In this document: positions 25,829 to 34,291 of the stretch, piece after piece
Numbering within the stretch: the stretch's first letter is position 1
Layout of the letters: each line of letters opens with the position of its first letter
Assembly: GCA_947254645.1 (NCBI GenBank)
Contig: CAMYDW010000003.1
Span: 1-64,000, forward strand
Length of the DNA: 64,000 bases
Direction: 5' to 3'
DNA from: an uncultured Peptococcaceae bacterium
Lineage (GTDB): Bacteria > Bacillota > Peptococcia > Peptococcales > Peptococcaceae
Notes under the pieces: model-generated
Databases searched by the model: none
Told to the model about the DNA's origin: nothing
What the model saw: only the letters and a program-made list of their open reading frames with translations
Program-made: the position numbers and the translations under genes

Positions 25829-25836
25829 AAGCTAAC
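25821..25836. promoter_or_regulatory. Operator box GTTAG-N6-CTAAC over the -10
   Basis: A perfect 5-bp dyad with the same spacing as the box at 20910-20925, overlapping the -10 of this promoter. A lone CTAAC half-site lies at 25769-25773. Confidence 0.6.
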
Positions 25837-25902
25837 TAATAAATGTTCGCTAGAGAAGAACAGCTTAAATATATCTATTTGTATGATTTTTGGGGAGGTC
25901 GT

Positions 25903-27258
25903 ATGTGTACAGTTCGTAAACTAATGGGCTTATTTTTGCTCCTCTTTGTTGTTGTTGGTTGTTTACCGGTGATGGCACAAGCGGCAACCTTGGGGATGGA
26001 AGATGGGTGTTATCGTGTACCTGTGACGCTATGGCATGAAAAAAATGCACGTCTGTCGATGGGTGCAAAAGGATTGGCAGAACAAGCAGAATTGGTTGTA
26101 GAAAATGGCCAAGGACGATTATATTTAGAAGCTTGTTTAACGGATAATAATGGCATTCATACGTCCTTGATGCATTTTTATTATCAAGAAGGTGGACAAT
26201 TTGTCCGTGCCAGTAGTGCAGACTGGCAACTCATGCTTCCCAATATGCAGTCTGGACGTCCAAGTATTTTTGAAATGCCGTTAAATGATAAAACAGAATT
26301 TTATCCAGTTTTAGTGGATCCACAGGTTATTTTCATGGGTGGCACTCCTATTCCTGCACGATTAAAGGTGGATTGGGAAAAAGCAGAAGCCCTTGAAAGT
26401 TCTAACTTGCAAGCACGTGCATTGGCAGCACCATCGCCAAACTTGGGTGGACCAATATGGCTATCGGTGTCTGGTATTGAAGCACGTATTCCAAATGATG
26501 CATTGACTGCTGTTCCAGATTTGTCTGCTGGCAATGTTTTGCCGGATGAAATGACAAAGCTAAAGGCGGCAGCAGGTGTGAGCCAAGGCATGGCTTGGAA
26601 AGTGTCTTTAAATGCCCCTTTGCTTAGTATTGGAGCGGCGGATATCTATGATATAGAGAAATTAAGAAACCCATTATCGACCATTCCGATGACGGTTTAT
26701 TTACCAAAATCTGCCAACGAAAGTGTCGCCAGTCTTTATGTCTTTGCACCAGATGGGAGCAAGAAAGAGTTTTCTTTGGTCGCAGAAGGTGCACGTTGGC
26801 GAGCGGATGGTGTACCTTCTGGCACTTTTTTATTGGCAGAAGGAAAGGCTTCGGCTGCGGCCTCTACTCAAAAAGCCACACCACCTGCCACTCAAAAGGC
26901 AAGCAATCGTTCAACCCCTATGGCTTCAAAAGCAACAAAGGCGAACACTGTGGTGGCGAAAAAGCCAACCACTAAGCCTGCCACTGTGACGCCAAATGTT
27001 TTGCTAAACGGTGCGCCATTGAACAGCGACACTATTGATGCACAAAAAGAAGGGAAGGAAGAAAAGAAACCGACGGCAACCAATAAAAAACATCTTGCCC
27101 CAAGGGAGCATAAAGGTGTGATTGCAACGGTTATTTCTATTTTTATGATTTTAATTGCAACAGGTATTGCAGCATGGAGAAAAAATTATCCTGTCTTTTC
27201 AGAAGAAATAGCGCGTTACAAATATTTGAAAGGCTTTGAGAGGACGGTGCTGAAATGA
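25903..27258 (+). CDS. Membrane-anchored NEAT-domain heme-binding surface protein
   Basis: A 451-aa secreted protein. A signal peptide (about residues 1-27, ending VMAQAA) is followed by a NEAT-like domain: CYRVPVTLWHEKNARLSMG is the conserved start and LMHFYYQEGG part of the middle. A second beta-rich region follows (about 160-320), then an Ala/Thr/Pro/Lys-rich spacer and a C-terminal membrane helix VIATVISIFMILIATGIAAW. No LPXTG or NPXTG sortase motif is present, so the anchor is the helix itself. NEAT domains take heme from host hemoproteins. ATG at 25903 has GGGGAGG directly upstream; the longer frame starts in the 5' UTR. It is the first gene of the uptake operon and overlaps the next by four bases. 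Confidence 0.82.
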   Translation: MCTVRKLMGLFLLLFVVVGCLPVMAQAATLGMEDGCYRVPVTLWHEKNARLSMGAKGLAEQAELVVENGQGRLYLEACLTDNNGIHTSLMHFYYQEGGQFVRASSADWQLMLPNMQSGRPSIFEMPLNDKTEFYPVLVDPQVIFMGGTPIPARLKVDWEKAEALESSNLQARALAAPSPNLGGPIWLSVSGIEARIPNDALTAVPDLSAGNVLPDEMTKLKAAAGVSQGMAWKVSLNAPLLSIGAADIYDIEKLRNPLSTIPMTVYLPKSANESVASLYVFAPDGSKKEFSLVAEGARWRADGVPSGTFLLAEGKASAAASTQKATPPATQKASNRSTPMASKATKANTVVAKKPTTKPATVTPNVLLNGAPLNSDTIDAQKEGKEEKKPTATNKKHLAPREHKGVIATVISIFMILIATGIAAWRKNYPVFSEEIARYKYLKGFERTVLK

Positions 27259-28154
27259 AAAAAACATATCTTCTTTTGATGGTGCTTCTTTGTGGCATAT
27301 TATGTTTGGCACCAAAGACCGCCTTTGCAGCCGAAAGTCCTGTTGGGATTTCAGCACATTATGCGCATCCTCTCAATGGTACAGTAGAAGACCCTGGCAA
27401 TAATGCAGCAATTGGTCAGGGCATGGTTCAATCTGTATTAGATGACCAAGGAACCTATGAAGAAAGCGGTGGCAATGCATGGCTGACGGTGCATTTGCAT
27501 ATGGCAGATCGTTTAGGTGCAGCCAAGTTTGCGGTGCAAAATAGAGGCGATGGTAGTTTTTTTGAGGTGTCTGCTCAAGAAGTGGGGCGCTCAGGGGACA
27601 GCGTCTCCTATCGTTTTCAAGTACCAGCAAGCAATGCGGTTATTCGTGTGGAAGTAGAAGTGAAAGACATGGGTCGTGCCGTTATCTTTTATGGCTTATT
27701 AGATGGCAATGTGAACCTGCCAGCAAGTGAGCAGACCACCTCATCGACCAATGCATCAACCAGTGGCGGTCAGCACACAACAACGACTAATAGTAGCCAT
27801 TCAAATGCTTCCGGCAGTGGCACAAAACGAGATGCCTCTACCCTAGGTAAAGCGGTTAAAACCAAAGAAGCTAAAAAATCAGATTTAGAGGGCGATCATT
27901 TTGGAGACGACCACGGCCTTTTAACAAAGGACAGTCCTGAATTGGCTGAATTGACAGGACGAGGTGGACACCTCGATGCAAGCCCATGGGGCACCTTGAC
28001 ACGAGGTGTGGTGATTGCACTGATTGTTGTTTTGTCTCTCATCACTTTTACCGTTGTTGTTGGGGCGATTGCCCTTTGGATCTTTACGAAAAAATTACGC
28101 TATTTCAACGACTTGAAGGAGGCGACCCTATATGATGCCGAAGAGCGTTTGTAG
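27255..28154 (+). CDS. Shp-type cell-surface heme-binding protein
   Basis: A 299-aa protein: signal peptide (1 to about 26), a heme-binding domain of the streptococcal Shp type, a Ser/Thr/Gly-rich spacer and a C-terminal membrane helix near residues 253-277. The Shp signature is clear in HYAHPLNGTVEDPGNN, IGQGM and DMGRAVIFY. Met83 (in HLHMADRLG) and Met139 (in KDMGRAVIF) align with the two axial methionines that bind heme in Streptococcus pyogenes Shp. Shp passes heme to the lipoprotein HtsA, and an HtsA/IsdE-like lipoprotein is indeed the next gene, overlapping by 23 nt. The alignment is from memory of the family. Confidence 0.85.
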   Translation: MKKTYLLLMVLLCGILCLAPKTAFAAESPVGISAHYAHPLNGTVEDPGNNAAIGQGMVQSVLDDQGTYEESGGNAWLTVHLHMADRLGAAKFAVQNRGDGSFFEVSAQEVGRSGDSVSYRFQVPASNAVIRVEVEVKDMGRAVIFYGLLDGNVNLPASEQTTSSTNASTSGGQHTTTTNSSHSNASGSGTKRDASTLGKAVKTKEAKKSDLEGDHFGDDHGLLTKDSPELAELTGRGGHLDASPWGTLTRGVVIALIVVLSLITFTVVVGAIALWIFTKKLRYFNDLKEATLYDAEERL

Positions 28155-29052
28155 ATGGATTGCCCTTTTAAGTCTATGCCTATTGGGCAGCTTTGGCTTT
28201 TTTGGCTGTGGCAATGAGAAAATAGCCGCTTCTTCTAGCAAAGAACAGGCGGTCACAGAGGCTCCAGCACCGAATGGCCCCCGCATTGTTGCCACTTCAA
28301 TGGCCACCGTCTACATCATGGAAAAGCTGGATGTGGATTTGGTAGGCGTTCCTCACAGTGAAGTGGACAAATTACCAAAGCGTTATCAAAAGGTGCCAGA
28401 GATTGGTTCGCCGATGAATCCTGACCAGGAAAAATTAGCGATGCTACGACCTGAATGGATTTTTAGTCCTGCCAGCCTGGCAAGTGATTTATTGCCAACC
28501 TATGAAAAGCTCCATTTGAATTATGGTTTTATCAATTTAAGCAACATTCCAGGCATGTACAAATCCATCGAGGATTTAGGCAACCTTCTTCAGCGACGGG
28601 AACAAGCCAAGCAATTGGTCAATGAATATGAACAGTTTATGAAAAACTATAAGGAAAAACATCCGAATGGCTCTAAGAAGAAGGTGCTCATTTTAATGGG
28701 TTTACCAGGGTCCTATGTGGTGGCAACGGAACATTCTTATGCAGGCAGCTTGGTTAAATTGGCTGGTGCTGAAAATGTCTATGCCGATGAAAAAAAACCT
28801 TTTATCAATGTGAATGTAGAGGATATGTTGAAGAAAGACCCTGATATCATTCTACGTACCTCTCATGCGTTGCCTGATGATGTTCAAAAAATGTTTGCTA
28901 AGGAATTTGCTGAAAACCCAAACTGGAAGCATTTTCGTGCAGTGAAACAAAAAAAGGTCTATGATCTTAATCATGACCGTTTTGGGATGAGTGCAAAGTT
29001 CAACTATCCAGAAGCGCTGGCAGATTTGGAGGATATTTTATATGTTTCTTAA
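28132..29052 (+). CDS. Heme ABC transporter substrate-binding lipoprotein (HtsA/IsdE-like)
   Basis: A 306-aa lipoprotein: signal peptide with a lipobox-like end FFGC (Cys26), then a two-lobed cluster A binding protein of the siderophore/heme class (PRIVATSMATVYIMEKL start). Met95 in GSPMNPDQEKL aligns with the heme-ligating Met of IsdE/HtsA, and His281 in NHDRFGMSAKF lies where the second axial ligand is expected. It would take heme from the Shp-type protein and deliver it to the permease. Two ATGs in tandem follow GGAGG; the first is used. It overlaps the preceding and following genes, which shows tight translational coupling. Confidence 0.88.
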   Translation: MMPKSVCRWIALLSLCLLGSFGFFGCGNEKIAASSSKEQAVTEAPAPNGPRIVATSMATVYIMEKLDVDLVGVPHSEVDKLPKRYQKVPEIGSPMNPDQEKLAMLRPEWIFSPASLASDLLPTYEKLHLNYGFINLSNIPGMYKSIEDLGNLLQRREQAKQLVNEYEQFMKNYKEKHPNGSKKKVLILMGLPGSYVVATEHSYAGSLVKLAGAENVYADEKKPFINVNVEDMLKKDPDIILRTSHALPDDVQKMFAKEFAENPNWKHFRAVKQKKVYDLNHDRFGMSAKFNYPEALADLEDILYVS

Positions 29053-30067
29053 AAAAATGACATGGAAGCCATTAAATCGTCGCCCAAGCATAATAGCGGC
29101 CGCTTTTATCATAGCCATTATTTTGTTGGTGTTTTTAACCTTTAAAGCAGCGGTGGTAGGAAGTATTGATGTGGGCTTTGGACAATTACTTCGTGGCTTA
29201 TTCTCTCGTGAGGATGCAACTGTGAATACAGTGATAGATGTGCGTTTACCACGTATTTTTATTGCGATTTTAGCAGGGGCGGCATTGGCTGTTAGTGGGA
29301 CACTCTTACAGGCCGTGATGAAAAATCCTTTAACAGACCCTGGTATTATAGGTATTTCTTCTGCGGCAGCCCTTGTGGGAACCTTGGTCACTGCCCTTTT
29401 TCCAGCGCTGTTTTTCAGTGTGCCATTACTTTCTGTGATTGGTGGCTTAGGGGCGTACTTCCTCATTTATAGCTTGGCCTGGGATGGCGGTGTACAGCCT
29501 ACACGCTTGATTTTAGTAGGGGTGGCCCTCAATTTGACTTTTACAGGGATTGCTGAGGCCATTTCAGCAGCAAGCGGTGGTGGCATGACAGCCACACAAT
29601 CTATTGTCAGTGGTAATATTGCGCAAAAAACCTGGGAGGATGTGCGTTTGCTTGCAATTTATGCAGGTCTCACACTGATTGTTGCCCTTGCGACGGCGCA
29701 TATCTGCAATCTTTTGAACCTCGATGATAAAACCGCACGTGGTCTTGGGGTGGCTGTCGATAGAAATCGCTTTATTGTGGCATTTATAGCGATTATCTTG
29801 GCATCCATCAGTACGTCTGTCGTTGGAATCATTGGCTTTTTGGGATTGATTGTTCCTCATATTGCACGTCATTTAGTGGGGGCCGATCATCGTATTCTCT
29901 TGCCGTTCTCAATGTTGTTAGGGGCATTTATTATGCTCTTATCCGATACCATTGGCCGTGTGATTTGTTATCCTTATGAAATATCAGCAGCGGTGATTAT
30001 GGCAGTATGTGGTGGCCCGTTCTTTATCATTCTCTTAAAAATGAAAGGAAAAGGTCATGGATATTAA
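29042..30067 (+). CDS. Heme/iron ABC transporter permease (BtuC/FecCD family)
   Basis: A 341-aa membrane protein of the FecCD family with about ten hydrophobic segments. Family landmarks are DVRLPRIFIAILAGAALAVSG, LLQAVMKNPLTDPGIIGIS and the C-terminal IGFLGLIVPHIARHLVG, GADHR (the coupling helix region). ATG at 29042 (GGAGGATATTTT upstream) overlaps the lipoprotein gene end by 11 nt. It forms the membrane pore of the heme importer as a homodimer. Confidence 0.93.
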   Translation: MFLKKMTWKPLNRRPSIIAAAFIIAIILLVFLTFKAAVVGSIDVGFGQLLRGLFSREDATVNTVIDVRLPRIFIAILAGAALAVSGTLLQAVMKNPLTDPGIIGISSAAALVGTLVTALFPALFFSVPLLSVIGGLGAYFLIYSLAWDGGVQPTRLILVGVALNLTFTGIAEAISAASGGGMTATQSIVSGNIAQKTWEDVRLLAIYAGLTLIVALATAHICNLLNLDDKTARGLGVAVDRNRFIVAFIAIILASISTSVVGIIGFLGLIVPHIARHLVGADHRILLPFSMLLGAFIMLLSDTIGRVICYPYEISAAVIMAVCGGPFFIILLKMKGKGHGY

Positions 30068-30815
30068 ACATTTAAGTTTTGGTTATACCAAGGACTTGGT
30101 ATTAAATGATATCAGTTTAAGTTTTGAAAAAGGCAAAGTGACCACGCTTCTAGGGGCGAATGGCTGTGGGAAGTCGACACTTTTTAATCTTTGTACAAGA
30201 AATTTACGCCCCAAAAGAGGGATTATTGAGCTAGACGGACAGAATGTTTTTCATATGAAGCAAAAAGAGTTTGCGCGTAAAGTGGCCATCGTTCATCAGC
30301 AAAATCGCATCTCAGGAGACATCACTGTACGCCAGTTGATTAATTACGGGCGGACCCCTTATGTCAATGTGGTCAGACCGTCCTATAGTGATGAAGACTT
30401 GGCAGCAGTAGAATGGGCCATTGAAAAAACAGGTTTAAAAGAAGTGGCGGATAGACCTGCTGTTGCATTAAGTGGTGGGCAACGTCAACGTGCTTGGATT
30501 GCGATGGCCCTGGCACAAAAAAGTGAAATGATTTTTTTAGACGAACCGACCACCTACCTCGATGTTCGTTATCAAGTAGAATTGTTGCGCTTGATTCGTT
30601 CGTTAAACACCAATTTAGGGCTAACCATCGTGATGGTTTTGCATGATATTAACCAAGCCCTTCATTATTCTGATTATTTATTTGGCTTAAAGAAGGGGCA
30701 AATTTTGTTCCAAGGGGCCCCAGCAGAAGTCATCAACGAAGAACGGATTTCATCGTTGTATGGAATACCATTGAGAGTGGGCAAAATCGACCAGCAAATT
30801 TGTGTATTTATGTAG
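30057..30815 (+). CDS. Heme/iron ABC transporter ATP-binding protein
   Basis: A 252-aa FepC/BtuD-type ATPase with Walker A GANGCGKST, signature LSGGQRQRAW, Walker B MIFLDEPTTYLD and H-loop VLHDINQA. It overlaps the permease by 11 nt and powers the importer formed with the two preceding genes. Confidence 0.94.
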   Translation: MDIKHLSFGYTKDLVLNDISLSFEKGKVTTLLGANGCGKSTLFNLCTRNLRPKRGIIELDGQNVFHMKQKEFARKVAIVHQQNRISGDITVRQLINYGRTPYVNVVRPSYSDEDLAAVEWAIEKTGLKEVADRPAVALSGGQRQRAWIAMALAQKSEMIFLDEPTTYLDVRYQVELLRLIRSLNTNLGLTIVMVLHDINQALHYSDYLFGLKKGQILFQGAPAEVINEERISSLYGIPLRVGKIDQQICVFM

Positions 30816-30830
30816 GAGGAGCGTGTGTGT

Positions 30831-31346
30831 ATGAAAGGTTTAATTGTTTATTCATCTATTACAGGCAATACAAAAAAAGTGGCAGAAGTTCTAGGCGAAA
30901 GATTGGCAGATATTGGCGAGTGGACGGTACAAACAGTGGCTGAAAATCCCTCTACCGAAGGCTACGATGTGATTCTTGTTGGCGGTTGGGTGGACAAAGG
31001 GTTGCTTAATCCACAATGTCAAAATTATTTTGATGCTGTTCCAAAAGGGGACGCCGCTGTTGGTGTTTTTGCAACGATGGGTGCAATGCCAGACAGCTTT
31101 CATGGGAAAAAATGCTATGCGAATTTAGAAGAATTATTGGTAGGGCATCGCTCCTTGGGCGTGGCGCTCTTACCAGGATTGGTTGCCCCAGCTTTGATTG
31201 CACGTGTTGAGAAAATGACCGATGATGTCTTACCAAAAGATATTCGTGAACAAATGATTGATGCAGGAAAAGATTCTCGCTACGCCAATGAGGAAGAATT
31301 ACAAGCCGCTGTGGAGTTGTTTAAAAAGGCTTGCCAATCGCTATAA
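30831..31346 (+). CDS. Flavodoxin of the heme operon
   Basis: A 171-aa flavodoxin fold with the FMN phosphate loop SSITGNTKKVAE at residues 8-19 and a GGWVDKG segment in place of the usual aromatic FMN loop. ATG at 30831 with AGGAGG 9 nt upstream is preferred over GTG at 30825. It closes the heme uptake operon and lies just before the terminator, so a role in reducing heme or in tetrapyrrole breakdown is plausible, as for flavodoxins paired with anaerobic heme-degrading enzymes and the BilS-type flavodoxins. No IsdG/HO-type or radical-SAM heme-degrading enzyme is in the window. Function is inferred from position. Confidence 0.82.
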   Translation: MKGLIVYSSITGNTKKVAEVLGERLADIGEWTVQTVAENPSTEGYDVILVGGWVDKGLLNPQCQNYFDAVPKGDAAVGVFATMGAMPDSFHGKKCYANLEELLVGHRSLGVALLPGLVAPALIARVEKMTDDVLPKDIREQMIDAGKDSRYANEEELQAAVELFKKACQSL

Positions 31347-31350
31347 ATAA

Positions 31351-31379
31351 AAAAAGCCATCATAGAGATGGCTTTTTTT
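31351..31379. terminator. Bidirectional terminator, heme operon / CPBP gene
   Basis: AAGCCATC / GATGGCTT stem with A run left and T run right; it serves the convergent genes on both sides. Confidence 0.88.
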
Positions 31380-32202
31380 ATTTAACTGGGCGTTTCTTTA
31401 CTAAATAATAGAGCATGAATATAGTAGGAAGAATACAGATGAAGCTGATGGTGTTGATTATTTCATAGGTACGATCATTGTCTAAGAAGGGAGGCAGTGT
31501 CGAGTAAAGATTATTGAAAATATGTATCAGAATAGGGTATCGTAAATCATCAGTATAGTAGTAGACAATGCCGATACCGATGGCAATTAAAGTGGTGTAC
31601 ACAGATTGCACAAACTCCATATGCCACAGACCAAAGAGTACGCTTGAAAAAATAATAGGATACCAACCAGAACGCAAATTTTTTAAGGTATTGTATACAA
31701 TACCTCTAAAAAGAAGCTCCTCTACCAGTGGCCCCAAAAGCACCAAGGAGCAAAAGGTAAAAAGGTAAGGTTCATTTTCTATACCCTGCCAAGTATTTTC
31801 AAAGGAAGAAAAGCTATCACCAATAAAAGGAAAATGGACTAAATATTTTTCGGCAGAGGTGAGCCAAAGGCTTGAGAGGCCAGAAAGACCAAAAGCAATA
31901 AAAGGGGTGGATAGGTAAAACCACTTTTTTGAATATCTTGGTGTATGAATGGAGGTGGGCGTAAAGGGAGATTGCTCAAAGAAATGTTTTTGGTGGAGAT
32001 AATAGAGCAGCCCAAGATAGAAGCACAGCTGAAGAAGACAGGCAATGGTATCTATAAAAACATCGCTATTCAAAAAGACGCTGTTCTCAGGAAAAACGAT
32101 GAAAAGGATATTGATGGCCATAAATTGTAAAATATCATAACTGTAAAGGGCGCAGACAATAAGAAAAATATGGATGGCGATTGATTTTGGTGTTGTTGAC
32201 AT
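31378..32202 (-). CDS. CPBP family intramembrane metalloprotease
   Basis: A 274-aa polytopic membrane protein (about seven helices) with the CPBP/Abi motifs EELLFRG, a following FGLWHMEF (His) and HIFNN, which together form the metal site of type II CAAX-processing-like proteases. Bacterial members act in bacteriocin self-immunity or membrane-protein processing; the substrate here is unknown. ATG at 32202 has GGAGG upstream; the longer frame has no ribosome site. It is convergent with the heme operon and divergent from the TrpR-like gene, and probably forms a single-gene unit. Confidence 0.87.
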   Translation of the reverse strand: MSTTPKSIAIHIFLIVCALYSYDILQFMAINILFIVFPENSVFLNSDVFIDTIACLLQLCFYLGLLYYLHQKHFFEQSPFTPTSIHTPRYSKKWFYLSTPFIAFGLSGLSSLWLTSAEKYLVHFPFIGDSFSSFENTWQGIENEPYLFTFCSLVLLGPLVEELLFRGIVYNTLKNLRSGWYPIIFSSVLFGLWHMEFVQSVYTTLIAIGIGIVYYYTDDLRYPILIHIFNNLYSTLPPFLDNDRTYEIINTISFICILPTIFMLYYLVKKRPVK

Positions 32203-32316
32203 AAAGTACCTCCTGATATTATTCTCTATCATACCAAAATTTTTGAGAAAAAAGTTGTTAAGAAAAATCGAGAGTGACTTATAATTGATTAAAATATCCC
32301 GTGGACACGGCAAATA

Positions 32317-32345
32317 TTGACTTTTTTAGGTGTTGTGGCTATGAT
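32317..32345 (+). promoter_or_regulatory. Promoter of the TrpR-like gene and thrC
   Basis: TTGACT (32317-32322), 17-nt spacer, TATGAT (32340-32345). Confidence 0.65.
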
Positions 32346-32385
32346 TAAGGTAATTTATTACGTTAAAATGGGAAAGAGGCTCGTT

Positions 32386-32688
32386 ATGTATAAGCCAAGT
32401 ATAGAAAATGAAATGATTGATGGTTTCTTTGAAGCACTGTCAACCATCAAAACACATGAGGAATACTATCGCTTTTTTGAAGATATTTGTACCATTGGTG
32501 AATTGAATGCCATTGCACAGCGTTTGGAAGTGGCGAAAATGTTGGATCAAGATCAAACCTACACGCACATTGCTGAAGCCACTGGGGCCAGTACGGCCAC
32601 CATTAGCCGAGTAAAAAAATGTTTGAACTATGGTTCAGATGGCTATAAGCTTGTTTTGTCACGTTTAAAAGAGAAAGAAGGAAAATAA
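32386..32688 (+). CDS. TrpR-like YerC/YecD family DNA-binding protein
   Basis: A 100-aa protein of the YerC/YecD group, related to the Trp repressor. A helical N-terminus is followed by the TrpR-like helix-turn-helix AIAQRLEVAKMLDQDQTY and TGASTATISRVKKCLNYGS. The ligand and targets are not known. Its ATG at 32386 is preceded by GAAAGAGG; the upstream open frame covers the promoter and is ignored. It stops two bases before thrC, so it is in the same transcript and may control it. Confidence 0.88.
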   Translation: MYKPSIENEMIDGFFEALSTIKTHEEYYRFFEDICTIGELNAIAQRLEVAKMLDQDQTYTHIAEATGASTATISRVKKCLNYGSDGYKLVLSRLKEKEGK

Positions 32689-32690
32689 TC

Positions 32691-34178
32691 ATGAAATATA
32701 TCAGTACTCGTGGGAACACAACCCCAGTTCAAGCGTCTGAAGCCATTGTACGTGGTATGGTGCCACAAGGGGGGCTCTATCTTCCTGAAACCGTGCCAAC
32801 CTTTTCAAGCGAGGATATGCGTGCCATGGTGGGCAAGGGTTATCAAGACCTCGCAGAGCAAATTTTGGCAAAATATTTAGGGGATTTTGATGCGGCAGAA
32901 ATTCACGAAATGGTACATGCTGCTTACAATGATGTCAGCTTTGATGATGCCGCTGTTGCCCCTATTGTAAAAATTAAAGAAGGGGTTTATTCTCTCGAAT
33001 TATGGCATGGCCCAACAGCAGCCTTTAAGGATATGGCCTTGCAATTATTGCCACATCTTTTGGTACATTCAATGAAAAAGATGAACGTAGAAAAAGAAGT
33101 GGTGATTTTGGTAGCGACCTCAGGGGATACAGGGAAAGCGGCGTTAGAAGGCTTTAAAGACGTAGAAGGCACCAGTATTATTGTCTTTTACCCAGATGGC
33201 GGTGTCAGTGAAGCCCAAGAATTGCAAATGCTCACCACAGAGGGCAAGAATACCTATACCTTTGCGGTAAAGGGGAACTTTGACGATTGCCAAAGAGCTG
33301 TCAAAGAAGCCTTTGCCAATGAAGCCTTGGCAGAGGCCATTGATGCAATGGGATGTCAATTTTCTTCTGCCAACTCCATTAACTGGGGGCGCTTGTTGCC
33401 ACAAATCGTCTATTATTTTGCTGCCTATATGCAACTTGTTGAAGAAAAAGCCATCCAATTTGGCGATGAAATTGATTTCACTGTTCCAACTGGTAACTTT
33501 GGGAACATTCTTGCAGGCTGGTATGCACGCGCAATGGGCTTGCCAATTCATCGTTTGGTATGTGCAGCCAATGATAATGATGTATTAGACAAGTTCTTTA
33601 AAACAGGCGTTTATGATACCAATCGTCCATTTGTAAAAACAATGAGTCCATCCATGGATATTTTGGTTTCAAGCAATTTAGAGCGCTTCCTCTTCTTGAT
33701 GAACGATGAAAAGGGTGCAGACATTGCCCAATGGATGACAGACTTAAAGGAAACAGGGAAGTTTGAAGTGCCAGCCGCTTTGTTGGAAAAAATGCAAGCT
33801 GTGATTGGCAGTGGTGCCGTTGATGAAGCGGGCACTTTGGCAATCATCAAAGAGGTCTTTGGTCAAACAGGCTATGTGCTCGATACCCATACCGCTGTAG
33901 GTGTTGGAGTGGCTAATCAAGCAGCAGATGGTCGTGTGATGGTTGTCGATGCAACAGCGAACCCTTATAAATTTGTTGGTGCTGTTTGGGAAGGCATTAA
34001 AGGCACCAAGAGTACCCTTGGCGACTTGGATTTAATGGATGCCCTAAGCGAACATACCAAGATGCCAATCCATCGTGCCTTAGGCACCTTGAGAGAAAAA
34101 AATCAACGTGACCGTCATTCTATTGGGGTGGCAGATATCAATAATGAAATTCTTCGCACCATTGAAGAAAGAAAATAA
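32691..34178 (+). CDS. thrC: Threonine synthase
   Basis: A 495-aa PLP enzyme that converts O-phosphohomoserine to threonine. It has the long-form (class II) N-terminus MKYISTRGNTTPVQ, the PLP-lysine segment GPTAAFKDMALQLLP, and VATSGDTGKAALEGF for phosphate binding. Length matches the long, E. coli/yeast-like class. It follows the TrpR-like regulator by two bases with no separate promoter and ends at a terminator. No homoserine kinase or dehydrogenase gene is adjacent. Confidence 0.95.
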   Translation: MKYISTRGNTTPVQASEAIVRGMVPQGGLYLPETVPTFSSEDMRAMVGKGYQDLAEQILAKYLGDFDAAEIHEMVHAAYNDVSFDDAAVAPIVKIKEGVYSLELWHGPTAAFKDMALQLLPHLLVHSMKKMNVEKEVVILVATSGDTGKAALEGFKDVEGTSIIVFYPDGGVSEAQELQMLTTEGKNTYTFAVKGNFDDCQRAVKEAFANEALAEAIDAMGCQFSSANSINWGRLLPQIVYYFAAYMQLVEEKAIQFGDEIDFTVPTGNFGNILAGWYARAMGLPIHRLVCAANDNDVLDKFFKTGVYDTNRPFVKTMSPSMDILVSSNLERFLFLMNDEKGADIAQWMTDLKETGKFEVPAALLEKMQAVIGSGAVDEAGTLAIIKEVFGQTGYVLDTHTAVGVGVANQAADGRVMVVDATANPYKFVGAVWEGIKGTKSTLGDLDLMDALSEHTKMPIHRALGTLREKNQRDRHSIGVADINNEILRTIEERK

Positions 34179-34181
34179 TCA

Positions 34182-34217
34182 AAAAAAGAGTGACCAGAAA
34201 CGGTCGCTCTTTTCTTC
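34182..34217 (+). terminator. Terminator of thrC
   Basis: AGAGTGACC / GGTCGCTCT stem (one G-U) with a T-rich tail. Confidence 0.8.
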
Positions 34218-34221
34218 TCTG

Positions 34222-34250
34222 TTGGCACTTTCTATAAATTTCAGTATAAT
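34222..34250 (+). promoter_or_regulatory. Promoter of the sfsA-dnaC operon
   Basis: TTGGCA (34222-34227), 17-nt spacer, TATAAT (34245-34250). Confidence 0.75.
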
Positions 34251-34291
34251 AGACTTGATAATGTTTTATAAAAAAAGAAAAGAGGCCTTTC

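Noticed and set aside
25843..25902. Longer N-terminus of the NEAT protein
   Set aside because: It would precede the signal peptide with charged residues and has no ribosome site; ATG 25903 has GGGGAGG.
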